Origin: Perca fluviatilis
Taxonomy: Eukaryota; Chordata; Actinopteri; Perciformes; Percidae
Length of the DNA stretch: 64,000 nucleotides
Assembly: GCF_010015445.1 (NCBI RefSeq)
Contig: NC_053134.1
Span: 14,305,129 to 14,369,128 of the forward strand
Reading direction: 5' to 3'
The position numbers and the translations under genes are program-made. The first letter of the stretch is position 1, and each line of letters begins with the position of its first letter. Shown in pieces: positions 1 through 12,513 of the stretch. The notes beneath the pieces were generated by a model that had not been told where the DNA came from, did not search any database, and was given only the letters and a program-made list of their open reading frames with translations.

Positions 1-140
1 CTAAATAATGCATGAAATCATGGCATTATATTAAGTTTATTTTAATTAAGCATCAACACTACCAAGCACAATATGGAACACATTAGGTTGCTCCTAAATC
101 ATGGAACAAACATTTGAAATGGTCCAAGTTAAGTTAAGAA

Positions 141-330
141 GGGCGGCCTCTAGCTCACCCAGTAAGAGCGTTCGCCCCATGTTGGCTGAGTCCTGCAGCA
201 GCGCAGGGTTTGAATCCAACCTGCTGCCATTTGCTGCATGTCGTCCCCCATCTCTCTCCCCCTTTCATGTCTATCCACTTTAAAATAAAAGGGAAAGGCC
301 CCAAAAAATAATCTTAATAAAAAAAATAAA
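141..330 (+). mobile_element. tRNA-derived SINE, copy 1
   Basis: The copy has a degenerate A box (CTAGCTCACCCAGTAAGAGC), a B box (GGGTTTGAATCC), a tRNA-unrelated body with CT-rich sequence, and an A-rich end. The body resembles the copies at 44912-45085 and 55300-55430: B box, then a CTTTGCTGYRTGTC-like block, then CTCTCTC, then TAAAATAAA. Three copies of one architecture in one window indicate a dispersed Pol III retroposon and not a tRNA gene. The exact ends are approximate. Confidence 0.75.
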
Positions 331-2737
331 ATAAAAAAAGACTCTTAGGGCATGTGGAAACAAGCTGCAAAAACAACACTGACAAATCATCACTTTTTAA
401 GTTGATATGGTGAACTTGTTACTGAACAGTTGCTTATTTACACATCCAGCAGATATGTAAGAAACATTAGCGTTCATTTGGAGTCTTGTTTCTGTCCACC
501 TGACTAATGTGAGACCATTAGTCACTCTCCTTTTAGCACCGTCTTGGTCTCCACCAACTCCCAAAGGGAAGTTTCTGGCTCTTTAGTTGCTAAGTGCTCC
601 ACTATGTTTACCTGCTAGTCGCTAACTCTTTTTGATAAAAACAGCTACCTGCTGCTGCTGCTGGAAACAACACTAATAAGAGTGGTGAACCAAAGCAGTA
701 AATTTGCAGGTCATAAAACCAAAACATTTAGTCGTTACCAGATCTGAGGGGAATTGCATAGTCATTTAATCTATTGTTAATATAAAAATATGAATTACAG
801 CAGCTTTAAAGCTTTACTTTTTACTGCATTCTGATTATTTCTGTGCAGCAACCAGGTGAGAAAGTTGTGATACTTTCACAGAAACACACCCACACATTTG
901 TGGCTTTCACCGTGAGCTTCACAATATCCAATCACAATAACTTTAGATCTCTAAAAACATTAAGCTGGGATAAATCTTTGGGTTACTTGTATAAATTTGA
1001 ATCAACTGTATGAATGAGTAGACTTCATTTAATCTTTCAGAAATCTAGGACTTCTTATTTAACTATGGGTTTCTACAACCTACCACTACACTATTATGAC
1101 ATAAATTAATTAAAGAAGCTCTCTTGGCACACAGTCCACAAGCAACTCACATGTTGTGAAACCCAAGTTTTCTCCTCAGCTATCACTGCCGCTCTGTAAT
1201 GTCAGGTTCCGGGTTTCCCCTGTTGGGAGTTTCATTGTTGAAGTATGACTCAGATGATGTGACATCATTTGACTGAGTTGATGCTGACACTGATAAAGGG
1301 TCACTTTTTCTCAATCACTTTTATGATTTAAAGCTTGTTTTTGCATGTTTTTTTGGAGAGGATGAGCTAAAGGGTCATGCGTTGTCACACTAAAATATCC
1401 TAGAAAATAATGAAAGTTTTGGAAAACTTAAACATGTCTAAAAATGTTACTGAAATGCCTTGCTTACTAGCTAACAGTTTTGATGCTAGGAAGCTAGCAT
1501 GCTGAGTAATGGCAGTGAAAATGGCCGACTGTCAGGCCCCGTCACATCAGGCCACGGCCCTGTGTGACAGTATTTTATATATCATATTATATTATATTGG
1601 CTAAACATGACCATGTTAGTCTCATAAGATTAACATTAAAATAATAATTCCAAATAGGAATACTTACTAAAACTTAATTAAAGAACATAAAAAATCCAAC
1701 ATCAACAAAATCCATAAAGTCAGTCCTGTCACGGTTAGTCCTGTCACACATCACATTATGATATAAAAATGGACTATTTAAGAAATTATTCATGAATTAA
1801 TCTCTTTAAATGTGTACATGAAGGCAGGGGTATATATCCACTATTGCATATTTGTAAAAATCTGGGATGTAAAGGAAGATTTTTTTTTACAATCGTATGA
1901 GTAGCTGGCGGTTATTCTGTGCTTATACCATCCACTAAAATGACCCACAAAGTCACATATTTCTTATATGAGTTACAAAACCATGTCAGATACAATCAGG
2001 GACATGTGATCAATAAGAAAATGCTATTTGTATAAAAAAAAAAAAGAAAAGTCATTAGGAAACCTTTCTAAAATTTAGAAATGTATCTGTGACAGGGCCT
2101 AACATTTTAGGGGGTGAAAAATGTCTTTTATTCAGGCATAAAATCATGCTGAGATGGCACGTTATGTGTTTCTCATAGCTTAAGATGTCCTTCATATGGC
2201 TTAATGTTCAGATAAAAAAAAAACGATTTTTAGAAGTGGAAATGTACCTTTCTGGTAGAATGTCCCATGTATTGCTCTTATTTCCCTACAGTTGGGTCTC
2301 CTGTGTCTAGGAACAGATTGTATGTGTATGGCATGCTTTTAAGGAAATCTTGATGACACAAAGCCCCATATCTCAAGCTTCTTTAGACAGAAAATTGCCA
2401 TTGTTAGCAACAAAAATCATAAATCAGATCACCAGACTGGTTATAATACTTCAAGCAGTGCCATCTATGTGATTGCATGATCAGACATGCTTGTCAAAGC
2501 CAGAAAATCCTGAAGCTGATGGTCACACCTACACTCTTATGTTGTCACAATGTTCTCGGACTGTCATTTCCTGTAATTACAAGTCATAAGAATCAGTGTA
2601 CAAACAAATTCTGAGTAAAATGAAGCATGAGTGCAGCAGTACAGTTACAAAGGTGTGTGTGTGTGTGTGTGAGACATGGGTTTTCGGACTTCGACCAACC
2701 CTTTTGATTTTCTGCATTTTTTGTACCGTTTAATTAA

Positions 2738-2985
2738 TTCAATTTCAATTCAATTCAATTTTATTTATAGTATCAAATCATAACATAAGTTATCTCGAGA
2801 CACTTTACAGATAGAGTAGGTCTAGACCACACTCTATAATTTACAAAGCCCCAACAATTCCAACAATTCCAGTAATTCCCTCAAGAGCAAGCAGTGCGAC
2901 AGTGGCGAGGAAAAACTCCCTCTTGGGAAGAAACCTCGGACAGACCCAGGCTCTGGTAGGCGGTGTCTGACGAGCCGGTTGGGGG
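2738..2985 (+). mobile_element. LINE/SINE 3'-end fragment
   Basis: The segment starts with repeated CAATT units and TTTTATTTATAG. It continues with GACACTTTACAGATAGAG, a CAAGAGCAAGCAGTGCGACAG block and a GGAAAAACTCCCTCTTGGG block with GAAGAAACCTCGGACAGACC. I recognise this order as the conserved 3' tail of a fish non-LTR retrotransposon (Maui/L2-like). The family name is from memory, and no coding part is present. Confidence 0.6.
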
Positions 2986-4014
2986 TGTGAATTAGCCATC
3001 TGTATTTAATATGTGTCACTGTTTTTAATTGTTTTTTTGTTTGTGTAGGCCTATGCTGCATGTTAAATATCGTATGTACAAATGATAATTTTAGCGTAAT
3101 AGTCTATTCTCTTAGGAGTATCACAGCTAATGTATTTTTAATTAGGTTTGGGGTGGAAAACACTTGGTACGGAAATCCGCTTTGAAGTTCAATATACTGT
3201 ATTGTATATCACCGAGAAAAGACAACAACTTAACTCTGCCACCCCATATTCATTATTTACATGGTGAGGGCCCCTTTAAATCCTCATCCACATACGCAGC
3301 TGACCACTCAAGGCCGGCGAGATGCACCATAATCATGAATGGACAGTGCTGTCATGGATGCTTACCCTGTCGTGATATTAAATCTGGTGAAGTGACGCGA
3401 CATTTGATAGATATATTTAATAATAGACTTCTGGCCTTATCCTGTCACTTAACACACGCCGATGTTGTGTTGAACCCGCTATTGAAGGAAACGTGCAACA
3501 GAGCGCCTCGCCCCCTCTGTTAGCTACCTCAAGCTAACAAGAAGCAAACCGGAAGTTGAGCGGCTTAGTCTTCAAAATAAGAGTTTTGCTTTAATTCAAT
3601 GCTGTTTCGAATGGGGTTCTTGATTAGTTTTTTTATTTTGAAAGTCATAGCCGTTATTAGTTTGTTATTAATAGAAGCTACCTTGACAACAGCCTTTTTC
3701 CCCTCTTTCTCTACGAGCTCCTCAAACTAGCCTAAACTGGATGGCCCAAGGCGCATCACCAGCAGCAGCAGCAAACACAAACCAAAACAGTGGCATTGTG
3801 AGAGACAGAAAACAGTGTAAACGCAGCTACACATAGAAGGAGACGCTAACGTCAAAACCCATGTGTTTTATTAAAGACCATTGTCATGATGTTGTATTCA
3901 TAATCCCCGCTGTTCTGTTTGAATGACTGGGTTGGGTGCATACGAGGGATGACTAGGCCACAAAGTCAAACACTGTTCGTGTGGTCCAGTCACACATACT
4001 GCGGAACCTCTTAC

Positions 4015-4110
4015 CTCTTCTTCACGTTCATTCTTGAAGCACAGACATGCTGCTCGTTTCTTGAAGCCCTCGCCATCGTATGTCCTGGTCTGGTTCGGTT
4101 TGAGCTTCAT
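4015..4110 (-). CDS. nudt4: NUDT4 (diphosphoinositol polyphosphate phosphohydrolase 2), first coding exon
   Basis: The exon encodes 32 residues starting MKLKPNQTRTYD and ending FKNEREEE, followed by a perfect donor (GAG|gtaaga) in phase 0. Human NUDT4 and NUDT3 start with the same KxNQTRTYDxxGxKKRAACLCF segment and splice at the same point, just before the Nudix fold. The family hydrolyses diphosphoinositol polyphosphates and dinucleoside polyphosphates. Only the N-terminal segment is present; the Nudix box and the rest lie beyond the left edge. Mammalian proteins often begin with two methionines, while here the codon before the ATG is not Met. NUDT3 is the main alternative. KPNQ (rather than NUDT3's KSNQ) and the neighbouring ube2n favour nudt4. 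Confidence 0.9.
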
Positions 4111-4330
4111 TATTGGTTTATTCTGCCTCCTTTAGATAAAACCGGCAAAAACAGAGGGAAGAGGGTCCAAGGAGTTAACAGCAGAGCCGCCGCATCGCTG
4201 CTGCTCTCTGCATCCGTGGTCCGAGATGGTCAGTAAGGAGGAGGGAGGGGGTTGTTGGAGAGATCCCAAGGTACCCGTCAGACTATCCTGGATTTTGTTT
4301 TTTCTAATACAATCAGCGAAAGACACATGC
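4111..4330 (-). promoter_or_regulatory. nudt4: nudt4 5' UTR and probable promoter side
   Basis: This is the stretch immediately upstream of the nudt4 start codon on the minus strand. It is more GC-rich than the surroundings, with clustered GCC/GCG triplets around 4180-4215, as expected for a housekeeping 5' UTR. I see no clear TATA box and cannot place the transcription start. ORFs crossing this stretch on the plus strand have no recognisable product. Confidence 0.35.
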
Positions 4331-6906
4331 GGGTCAAGGCTCCAGCTGCTCCCTCTGATTTCCAGTCGGCAGTGCGTGTACAGCCCCGCAGGCAGAGATC
4401 TTATGTAGACTACAGCCTACACAGCACAGCCCTCCTCTGGATCCATTTGCGCATGGCCGCTGACTCAGTACAATGGACAGGCAGACGGGAGTTTAGATAT
4501 ACAGATCACTCCTCTGAGGCAGGAATGAGCTCATTGGTTGAGTTCGGTCTCAGTGGGTGGAGCTACACTTCTGCTCAAAACAGTAGGCTAGATAATAAAC
4601 AAATGCGTAATTTGTGCTGTTCTCCCCCAGACTGGTGCTGCACAGCATGGGACAAGTTGTCCTGTTTCAGAGTGTGCGTTTATTCAGGACTGATCTGGGC
4701 TTGGTGAAATATCTATAATAAATGGCCATGACACAAAATATATAGGAATAATGTTCAGGTTTTATTTATTTATTCATTCAGTTAAATATTCAAATTTCTG
4801 TAAATTCCCAACATCCCATTTCCCAACATGAATGTTTAAGTGCTGTTTCAAATCATTCTCTACACTGCCAGGAATGCAATTCTAGTTAGGAAATACTTTT
4901 GTCTTACTTTGTTTTCTACAACGGTTCAAATGCAAATATACTGAGTCGAAAAATAATGTAATCAGCCAATGCAAAGACAAAATTGTTGAACTTGAAAGCC
5001 TCCCAAGGTTGCTACAATTCCCAGGAAAAAAAATACAGATGACAAGATGATACATCATACAAATGTCCGTGTTGGTATGATTGGAGAATAAAAAAAACAT
5101 CTTTAAAATAGACATTGTAACAATATGTATGCTACCAAGACTATCCAGACACAGAAAATTATTTTTCAAAATAATGTCAGTAGAAAAAGCATAAATGAAA
5201 ATATTAAAGTTTATGCTGTCTGAATCCCAAAATATGTCAACCACGCCACATTAGTCATTATCACCAGGCTTGGTGCGTCACCTATCCTCAAGTTATCAAG
5301 CCTCAGGTTCAGCTCAATATTAATGAATCAAGGCTAATAACAAATAAAACCAGCCCTGTTATAAGTATTTGTCATGATGCAGTCAGCCCATGACTGTTTT
5401 ATTGCATTTTTATGGGAGTTTATTTTGGGGAGCTCCATGTTCCACCTGTTCCAAACACGTAATGGTACATTGTGACTCATTTTATTTGCTATAGGAAAGC
5501 TATAATGTTACATAAAGTTTTTGTTTATTTAATAACTTAAGTCCACTGGTTCCTTAAACTGAGCACTACAATGTTACTTGTAACACCTCCTGGATTCTAG
5601 TTTTGAGGTTGTTTTTGGTAAAATTGCACGTATTACAAGTGAAATAGTTCATGGGATAGTTAGATCAGTCAGCGACTCCCATAACATAACTGAGGTCATT
5701 TTCTGAATATGTCAGTCCCAATCGGTGTGGAAAAAAGGTATTTACACAATCATGTAAGCGCATGTTCAAAGGTGATATGACTACAACATTTTGAGTTTTG
5801 TGTAAATTTGGTGTTTTAACTTAGGGTCAGAGGTCACAGTGTTGTAATACAGTCTGTTTTAGAGGGAGTTGTCACTGTGAATAAGCACCACTCCTGACTG
5901 CTCCCTCTCACTAAACACAATAGAGTAAAATCTGTCTCAACTTATAGGCCCTTGTTGTCGCTGAGTTCATGTGAAAGTTAATATAATGTAAGGTGAATGA
6001 ATTAATAAAAGTTAATAAAGTTGACTTGACTTGATCATGCCATCCCTTCCCTCCGTGATTACCCCACAGGTGGGTGGTTTTAGAAACTGTAATCGCATTA
6101 TGAGCAGCTGCAACTTATTAACTGATGAAATGTATTCATTGCTTCAATTATTTAATTCATATGAATGGTGTGGGATACAGTGGATAATGAAATGACAGTA
6201 GAGTACTCTGTTCCTTATCCCTCAGTTCACCTTTGATCTGCAGGCTGAGGAGGATCCACATGTTGTAACTCCACAGATAACACCAGCCAATTCTCAGGAG
6301 ACAAAGATCGACCAAAGAATGAGACTGATCAAAGTGGGTCAAAGAGTGGGACAAGCCACTTGTTTGTGAACATAATCAAGTGTTGTTGCCAATGAGTCTT
6401 TGTCTTATCTGACTGCCTTTCAACATCTTTAAGTGGACTGCCACAAAAAAAAGATGAAAACATTTGCACACTCATCTACTTTGAATCAAATTTATTTTCT
6501 AAGCAATAAGAGCATGAGAGATATGCACAGAACATAGTCTCTCACATAGAGGAAGGGTCATCAATTAACAATCAACACAGCTGAGGAGATAGATTACAAC
6601 ACACTCAAGGAGGAAAACGAGTCAACAAGTCCTCCAAACCGTATGGCGATATAGGTCGTTCATTCCTACCCTCTAATACGAAGAGCGTTTTACAAATTAG
6701 CTCCTAGCGGTGGCAGGACAAACAACTCACAAGAGCGTTTTCCAACCTCATACCTAAACCAGAGAGTTTTAAACATGTCACTAACGTTGTGGAACAGTTG
6801 CAGTTTAGGTACAAAAACTACTTAAGTTAAGTTTAGAAAAATACAGTACATTTGTTATTTTTCTTTCACGAAATTTTGGGGCTCTTATACTTTGTCACCT
6901 TGCATC

Positions 6907-7273
6907 TAGGGCTGGGCAATGTATCGATATTATATCGATATCGTGATATGAGACTAGATATCGTCTTAGATTTTAGATATCGTAATATCGTGATATGACT
7001 TAAGTGTTGTCTTTTTCTGGTTTTAAAGGCTGCATTACAGTAAAGTGATGTACTTTTCTGAACTTACCAGACTGTTCTAACTCTTCTATTATTTGCCTTT
7101 TCCACACTTAAACATGTCCACATTACTGATGATTATTTATCTAAAATCTTAAATGTGAAGATATTTTGTGAAAACACCAATTGTCAACCCTAGAATATCG
7201 CCGCAATATCAATATCGAGGTATTTGGTGAAGAATATCGTGATATCTGATTTTCTCCATATCGCCCAGCCCTA
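6907..7273. mobile_element. hAT-like MITE with 8-bp target duplication
   Basis: The element runs from TAGGGCTGGGCAATGTATCG to a mirror-image end ...CATATCGCCCAGCCCTA, giving inverted termini TAGGGCTGGGC. The interior near both ends is rich in ATATCG/CGATAT words. The flanking octamers are CTTGCATC on the left and CCTGCATC on the right, so a target-site duplication is visible with one mismatch. An 8-bp duplication and TAGGG termini fit a non-autonomous hAT-type element. It has no coding capacity. Confidence 0.8.
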
Positions 7274-7554
7274 CCTGCATCCTACTTTGCTTCTGCCATG
7301 ATTACTACGGCCACTAGAGGGGGTCGCCACTATATATGTAAATATGCGTCATAATTGCTGCTTGAACAAAGGACTTATAGTAGCATTTATCGTGTATATT
7401 AATCTCAGTGTTGATCAGAAATAACAGCATTCAAAAGCAAAGCAACATAAAAGTTTAAAAATGCCCGAAACACAAATGTTAAGCAAAATGGTAATGCAAA
7501 ACCATAGGCTGAATAACATAAACCAATGCAGAACAACCTGGTAAAAACTTTCAT

Positions 7555-7760
7555 ATCAAAGCTGGATTGCCATGAAATTTTGGACCGACATTTAAGTTCC
7601 CCAGAGGATGAATGACTGACTTTTCCTCTAGCGCCACCATGTGTTTCACAATTGTCTTTCACAGTTGTGTTTTTTACTGAAATAGCTTAACAGCTATTAG
7701 ACATTCATGCCCCCCTCAGGATGAATTGTAATAACTTTGGTGATCCCTTAACTTCTTATG
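7555..7760 (-). repeat. teleost interspersed repeat (same family as the host of the 14592 insertion)
   Basis: Read on the minus strand, this stretch contains GTTAAGGGATCACCAAAG, ATTCATCCTGAGGGG, a GGTGGCGCTAGAGGAAAAG block, and TTTCATGGCAATCC. The same order is partly visible at 14385-14581 and 15441-15465 on the plus strand. I recognise this as a very common repeat of spiny-rayed fish genomes, but cannot give a class with certainty. Confidence 0.55.
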
Positions 7761-8806
7761 TTTCATTATCAGGTCAAAACTGCATAAAAAAAGGTCTCCA
7801 CATGTTGATCCCAATAATTCCTTTCCCCCCACATATTCCCCCCTGGTTGCACACATATCTTGAGTGAATGGTGGAGATAATTGCTTAACAGATAACCCAG
7901 AAATTCCTAAGCGTTGATGGAAAAAATCACTATGTACACAAGTCATATTATCATTTCAATAAATGTGATGGAAATACAATAAGCCTGCAGGTCAGTGTGT
8001 TACTGAAAGCCATACAACATCATCGAAATAAAAAAAAATGTAGTAATCAAGTTAAAAATACATCAAATGACAGAGTACTTATAAAGACATACACACAAAC
8101 AAAACATCCACATGATGTATACAACTGATAAACATGTGGATTGCAATAGATCAGGTAACTGTATATTTGATGGATTACAAGGTAATAATGTAAGTCCAAA
8201 AATGATAAATCTGATTATATAAATGAGTCTGAACATTTTGGAGGATTATTACAGGATTAGTACAATTTTTAGAGGATTGTAGGTTGTATCAATGCTATAA
8301 GGGTTTTGGAGACATGTTAGAAAATGTATGTATTTATAGAATTGTAATGGTGTATCATATATGATGGTAAGTAATTTATAAATGACTAAAATTAGAATCT
8401 TGCTCCCACATAACAACGGATGCTCAGTCATGTTATCATCTTAATGTCATAAGTCACCTCAGAGGAAAGTAAATCTTTCTGTCATCGTGCTACTTGGAGT
8501 GGTTTATCATCATCTTCTTGCATAGCAAAGGAAGGCAATTAAAAGGGTCTCCTTTTAGCCAAGGTGTGCGGTGGGTGGAAGGCTCCACTTTGTCCTGGCT
8601 TTGCATTGGGACAGAAGAAGGAACCAGAACTGAACGGGTGCATGTTCTCACTTTATCAGAAACGTCAGATGACATCAGCCCTCTGACATAACGATGAGCT
8701 TAAACTACATTGTAACACACAAGCACAAATATGACAGAGATTATACATGTACACATGTAGTTACACCGTGTAGTTATACTAAATATATATATGTGTGGAT
8801 CTTGCT

Positions 8807-8900
8807 GTTCTGAGTTTGTACCTTCATGGTTTAATGTACTTTTTGGAAGTCACTTTGGATAAAAGTGTCAGCTAAATGAAATTAATGTAATGTAATATAC
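8807..8900 (+). repeat. retroposon 3' tail fragment
   Basis: The stretch contains AGTCACTTTGGATAAAAGTG followed by TCAGCTAAATGAAATTAATG and short TGTAA repeats. This resembles the conserved 3' tail of many fish LINE/SINE elements (GTCGCTTTGGATAAAAGCGT then CTGCTAAATGA). The 5' part is not recognisable. The assignment is from memory. Confidence 0.5.
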
Positions 8901-11900
8901 ACATACATAAACTCTGACACATGGAGTTTAACGTCTTCATTTGTCTGTGTTTCACTCAGTATTTGCAGACAACTCCAATCACACATTTAAAAAAATCCTG
9001 AGCTGATTAGCTCACATAAATTTCTTCCTTGACCTCAGCTACGAGCTTTTAGACGTGAGGCCTGTGAGGGAAAGGCTTGTTGCCAGACGGGGAAAATTAG
9101 AGCCACAAAAAGCTGGAATGCCTTCTAACACAAAAGATATTAAAGTTGGGGTCAAGACACAACAACAAGGCATCATTTATTCACTCCTAAATTTAGTGCA
9201 TGGATAATCATACAGTAGCTATCAGGCTATTTTTAGATTGGGCCATCTGCTTCCATGTAATGTCTCCGTTATTAGATGCTTCAGCTTAAAACTAAGCTTT
9301 AGTAAACTCAGCCTTCCTTTATATATCTACTATGACGAACACAGATAGGACAGTTGTTTGCAGATGCTCACTGTGAGGTGAATGTTCTCATGGGATGGCG
9401 CTCATCCAATGATGAAGTAAGCTCCTGACAGCCGGCCAAGGTTGCTAAGATGGATGTGAGCTGCTGTCACTGTTGAATAATAGAGCCTGAGACATCTCTG
9501 CTAATGGATCCATGCCTTCCACCAATGTAGCAACAGGATGCTCAGAGAACCTTTTTGCTTTGTCTTGAGCCTAGTGTTATCTTCACCACAAATTCAATTT
9601 TAAAGAAATAATAATATCTTCAACTTTACTTAATTGTTATTAGCCCAGTAGTCTGAGAGTTAGCAGTTGACGTTGGTACTGGTGGCTATGGGAGCATGTC
9701 TATGTTCCCTCAGCCGTATGTTCCCTCAGATCAGTTTTCGACAATGAGGTAATGTTTTCGCCACTGTCTGTTTGTATGTGTGTCCATCTGTCAGACAGAC
9801 AAACACTCAAACTCACCTTTTATTAAAAGTGTAACATTAAAGTGAGATAGAATATTGTTTTTTGTATTGAAAAGATCATCATTGTCAGACCCCATTATCA
9901 CTCCGATGTTCCTCGTTCTTGAATAAGGACATTTCTCTGAAACCAAGATGATCAGTATTTATTTTCTGCAGCAACGAGGGGGGCCCGCCCTTTGGAGGAC
10001 CCCAAAAGCGCGTTATGGAAGGGCCGGGTCTATTGCTGAGGGAACATAGGGCTAATAGGGGAGAGTCTGGGATCAAGTTAGGGTTTTTCTTGTCCAGGTT
10101 TTGTAGGTTTGTAGATGTACGGAATTTCATGTGTGATGCTCACAACATTCTTTTTAAAAGCCTCTCCGTGAGATCACCGTGGAAAACAACTCAAATCATC
10201 ATCTCTCAGTTTATACAACAGAATAAACACAGTTCTCAAGGCTGCAGATGCAAGAACGACAATAATAACAATATAAGTTGGTTGTGAGGGCTGAAGGACA
10301 CAATGGGTGCGTGTTGGTGCATATTGAAGCCTGTCATCATGATAGTTGTGGCTGAAAAAGATTCAACACGGGTAAACATCACTTAGGGATGAAGTGTAAT
10401 CAGAAAGACAGGGACAAATAGGGTGGGGTCATAGCATTTCTTTCATTTATTAGCAGATTAAAAGAACATTAATAGAATATGAACAACATAAAATAATATA
10501 TGAGACATTTTTTTTGGATGACTTCACTGTGACTACTAGACATATGTGATGCTATTGGTAACTGCTGCTGCTCAGACTGTTGAGGCTACCTGCGGGCAAA
10601 TGTTCCTCTCACAATGATGCCTCTGTCTCCTTGAGGTAGAACAAAAACACAGCCTCTCTATAATCATGTGAAGATTAGGCTTTAAGGGGCATAAACAAAA
10701 CCAGACAGGGACAGTGTGATTGCCAGAATGTGGGAAAGTTGACTGAGACAAAACCCCACAGTGATGACACACGCAGGCTGCAAAAGATGTCATTCCCCTA
10801 AACAAGTAGCTTCTACACATGCCTGAGAGATGCCCTGAGCAACACTGTCACCTCTGAGCTCTACTGACACATCAGAGGATTAAGTGGCTTGATTGATAAA
10901 AACAGACATCTTTTTTTATTTTTTTTTACTTTTTCCTCCAAAAGATATAGATGGCACTGCTCCAGTAAGACACTTTGAGAGAAGAGGTTAACCTTTGGGT
11001 GTTTAACATAAGGGGACAAATATCAGTTCACTGACTTAAATGCTGCTTATTATTGTATGAAAAAGGCTTAAATATAAAGTATAAATAAAGTGAGACGTTT
11101 TCAAGCTTTAAGGATTAGCGGAAGATGAAATAAAATGATACACCTTGCAATATTATAATCTGACATTGAACTTTCGTCTGCGTAGGTTTTGTGTCCAAAA
11201 ATGTAGCTCAGGTGCATATGGTTAAAAAAAGGAAAAAAAAAAAAACATGCATACTAAAATCTTTACAAAAAAGCCAACTGCACAGACATAGTTTGCTTAC
11301 ATAAAGGAAGTGACAGAAAGGTGTTGCAAGGTGTTGCTTTTGCTCAAGAACCATCATCAGTTCAGACATAAGCTAATGTGGGAAAAAAACTATAAGTCAG
11401 CCATTATGCTGTTCAGTATTATGTGTTCTGACAGGCCTGATTTTGTTTTGCCCTCATACTGAAGGTCAGGAAATAAAGTAGGTGACACTGGATGAACTAC
11501 ATGAAAATCATTCACTGAATTAATGGAATTCAAACATCTACTTTACATCTGCCTTACAGCATGTGGCCAAAACAAACAGGCCTGTCAGAGCACATGTTAT
11601 TGAACACTTTATTATTACCAACAGAAGGCAAGTCTTACATGTACCTGGATATTTTTAAGGAGCTTGTCACCCTGTCTGAGTGTGTCTTCTGTCATTCAAC
11701 AAATTCATTGATCTATCTGTGGACAGACAACACTGACTGGCCTTATTTTTTTTAATTGGAAGACTGTTTGTTGGACCATGGTGACTCATTTGCTCTACTT
11801 ATCTTAGTTTATATATGTAAATATATATATATATATATATTTTTTTTTTCCTGGAGCTGTTTTTATGCAAGTAGAAGGCATGATAGTCTTTTGACCAACA

Positions 11901-12453
11901 TGTTTATGTTTGTGTAGTTCTTAAAGTTTGTTATTGTACACTTTAGCCTAATTTTGGAGTTCTTTTTCTCATAATGTGCATGGTTCTCAGTTTTGTTTTC
12001 CCTCATCTCCCAGTTTTCTCAGAGGGCCCTGGTCATGAAAAGCATATTATTTGTATATTGTTAGATTGAAAAACACCAAAATCTAGTCAATTGTCATAGA
12101 AACCTAAAGAGGACCCATTTTTCCATTTTAATTTCAGGGTTTCCTCCCAAAAAAACTTGTTGAGAAGAGGTAGAAGGCCACCCAGACGCTGAAGCACCTT
12201 GTCTAGTGAGGGAACTATATGACCCACACTTTAATAAAATAGGAGGAGGAGGACAATGTTTTATCTCTGTACATTTCACCATGGCGTGACACAACATTAC
12301 ACAGCTATATAACACTGCAGCTAAATCCTCCCTGTGGAGCCGTTTTCTATATGTCTCAGCATATGTCTACAGTCTTTCTCTCATCCCTTCCCTGAGGTGT
12401 GGTGCTGTTTTATGAATGAGCTGTTATGTAAGAAAACATGACCTGAATATAGA

Positions 12454-12465
12454 CAGAGAGAGGGG

Positions 12466-12509
<44 letters not shown>
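12454..12509. repeat. (GA)n microsatellite
   Basis: An almost uninterrupted GA dinucleotide run follows a short GGGGGG interruption. The ORFs reading it on both strands encode only RE or SL dipeptide repeats and are not genes. Confidence 0.95.

Positions 12510-12513
<4 letters not shown>

Larger units (their letters stand above)
1..4014 (-). other. nudt4: nudt4 intron 1 (partial)
   Basis: This is the intron downstream of the first nudt4 coding exon. I looked on the minus strand for the Nudix-domain exon, which should begin with a VLLVSS-like stretch and carry the GX5EX7REUXEEXGU box, and did not find it, so the remaining exons lie beyond the left edge. The stretch holds a tRNA-headed SINE near 141-330, a (GT)n run at 2652-2671, a LINE-type 3' tail at 2738-2985, and a possible degenerate inverted-repeat element at about 1533-2105. 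The rest is AT-rich sequence with nothing I can name. Confidence 0.7.

Noticed and set aside
4252..4707. 151-codon plus-strand ORF opposite the nudt4 5' end
   Set aside because: No domain, and it overlaps the GC-richer promoter/5' UTR side where chance ORFs are long.
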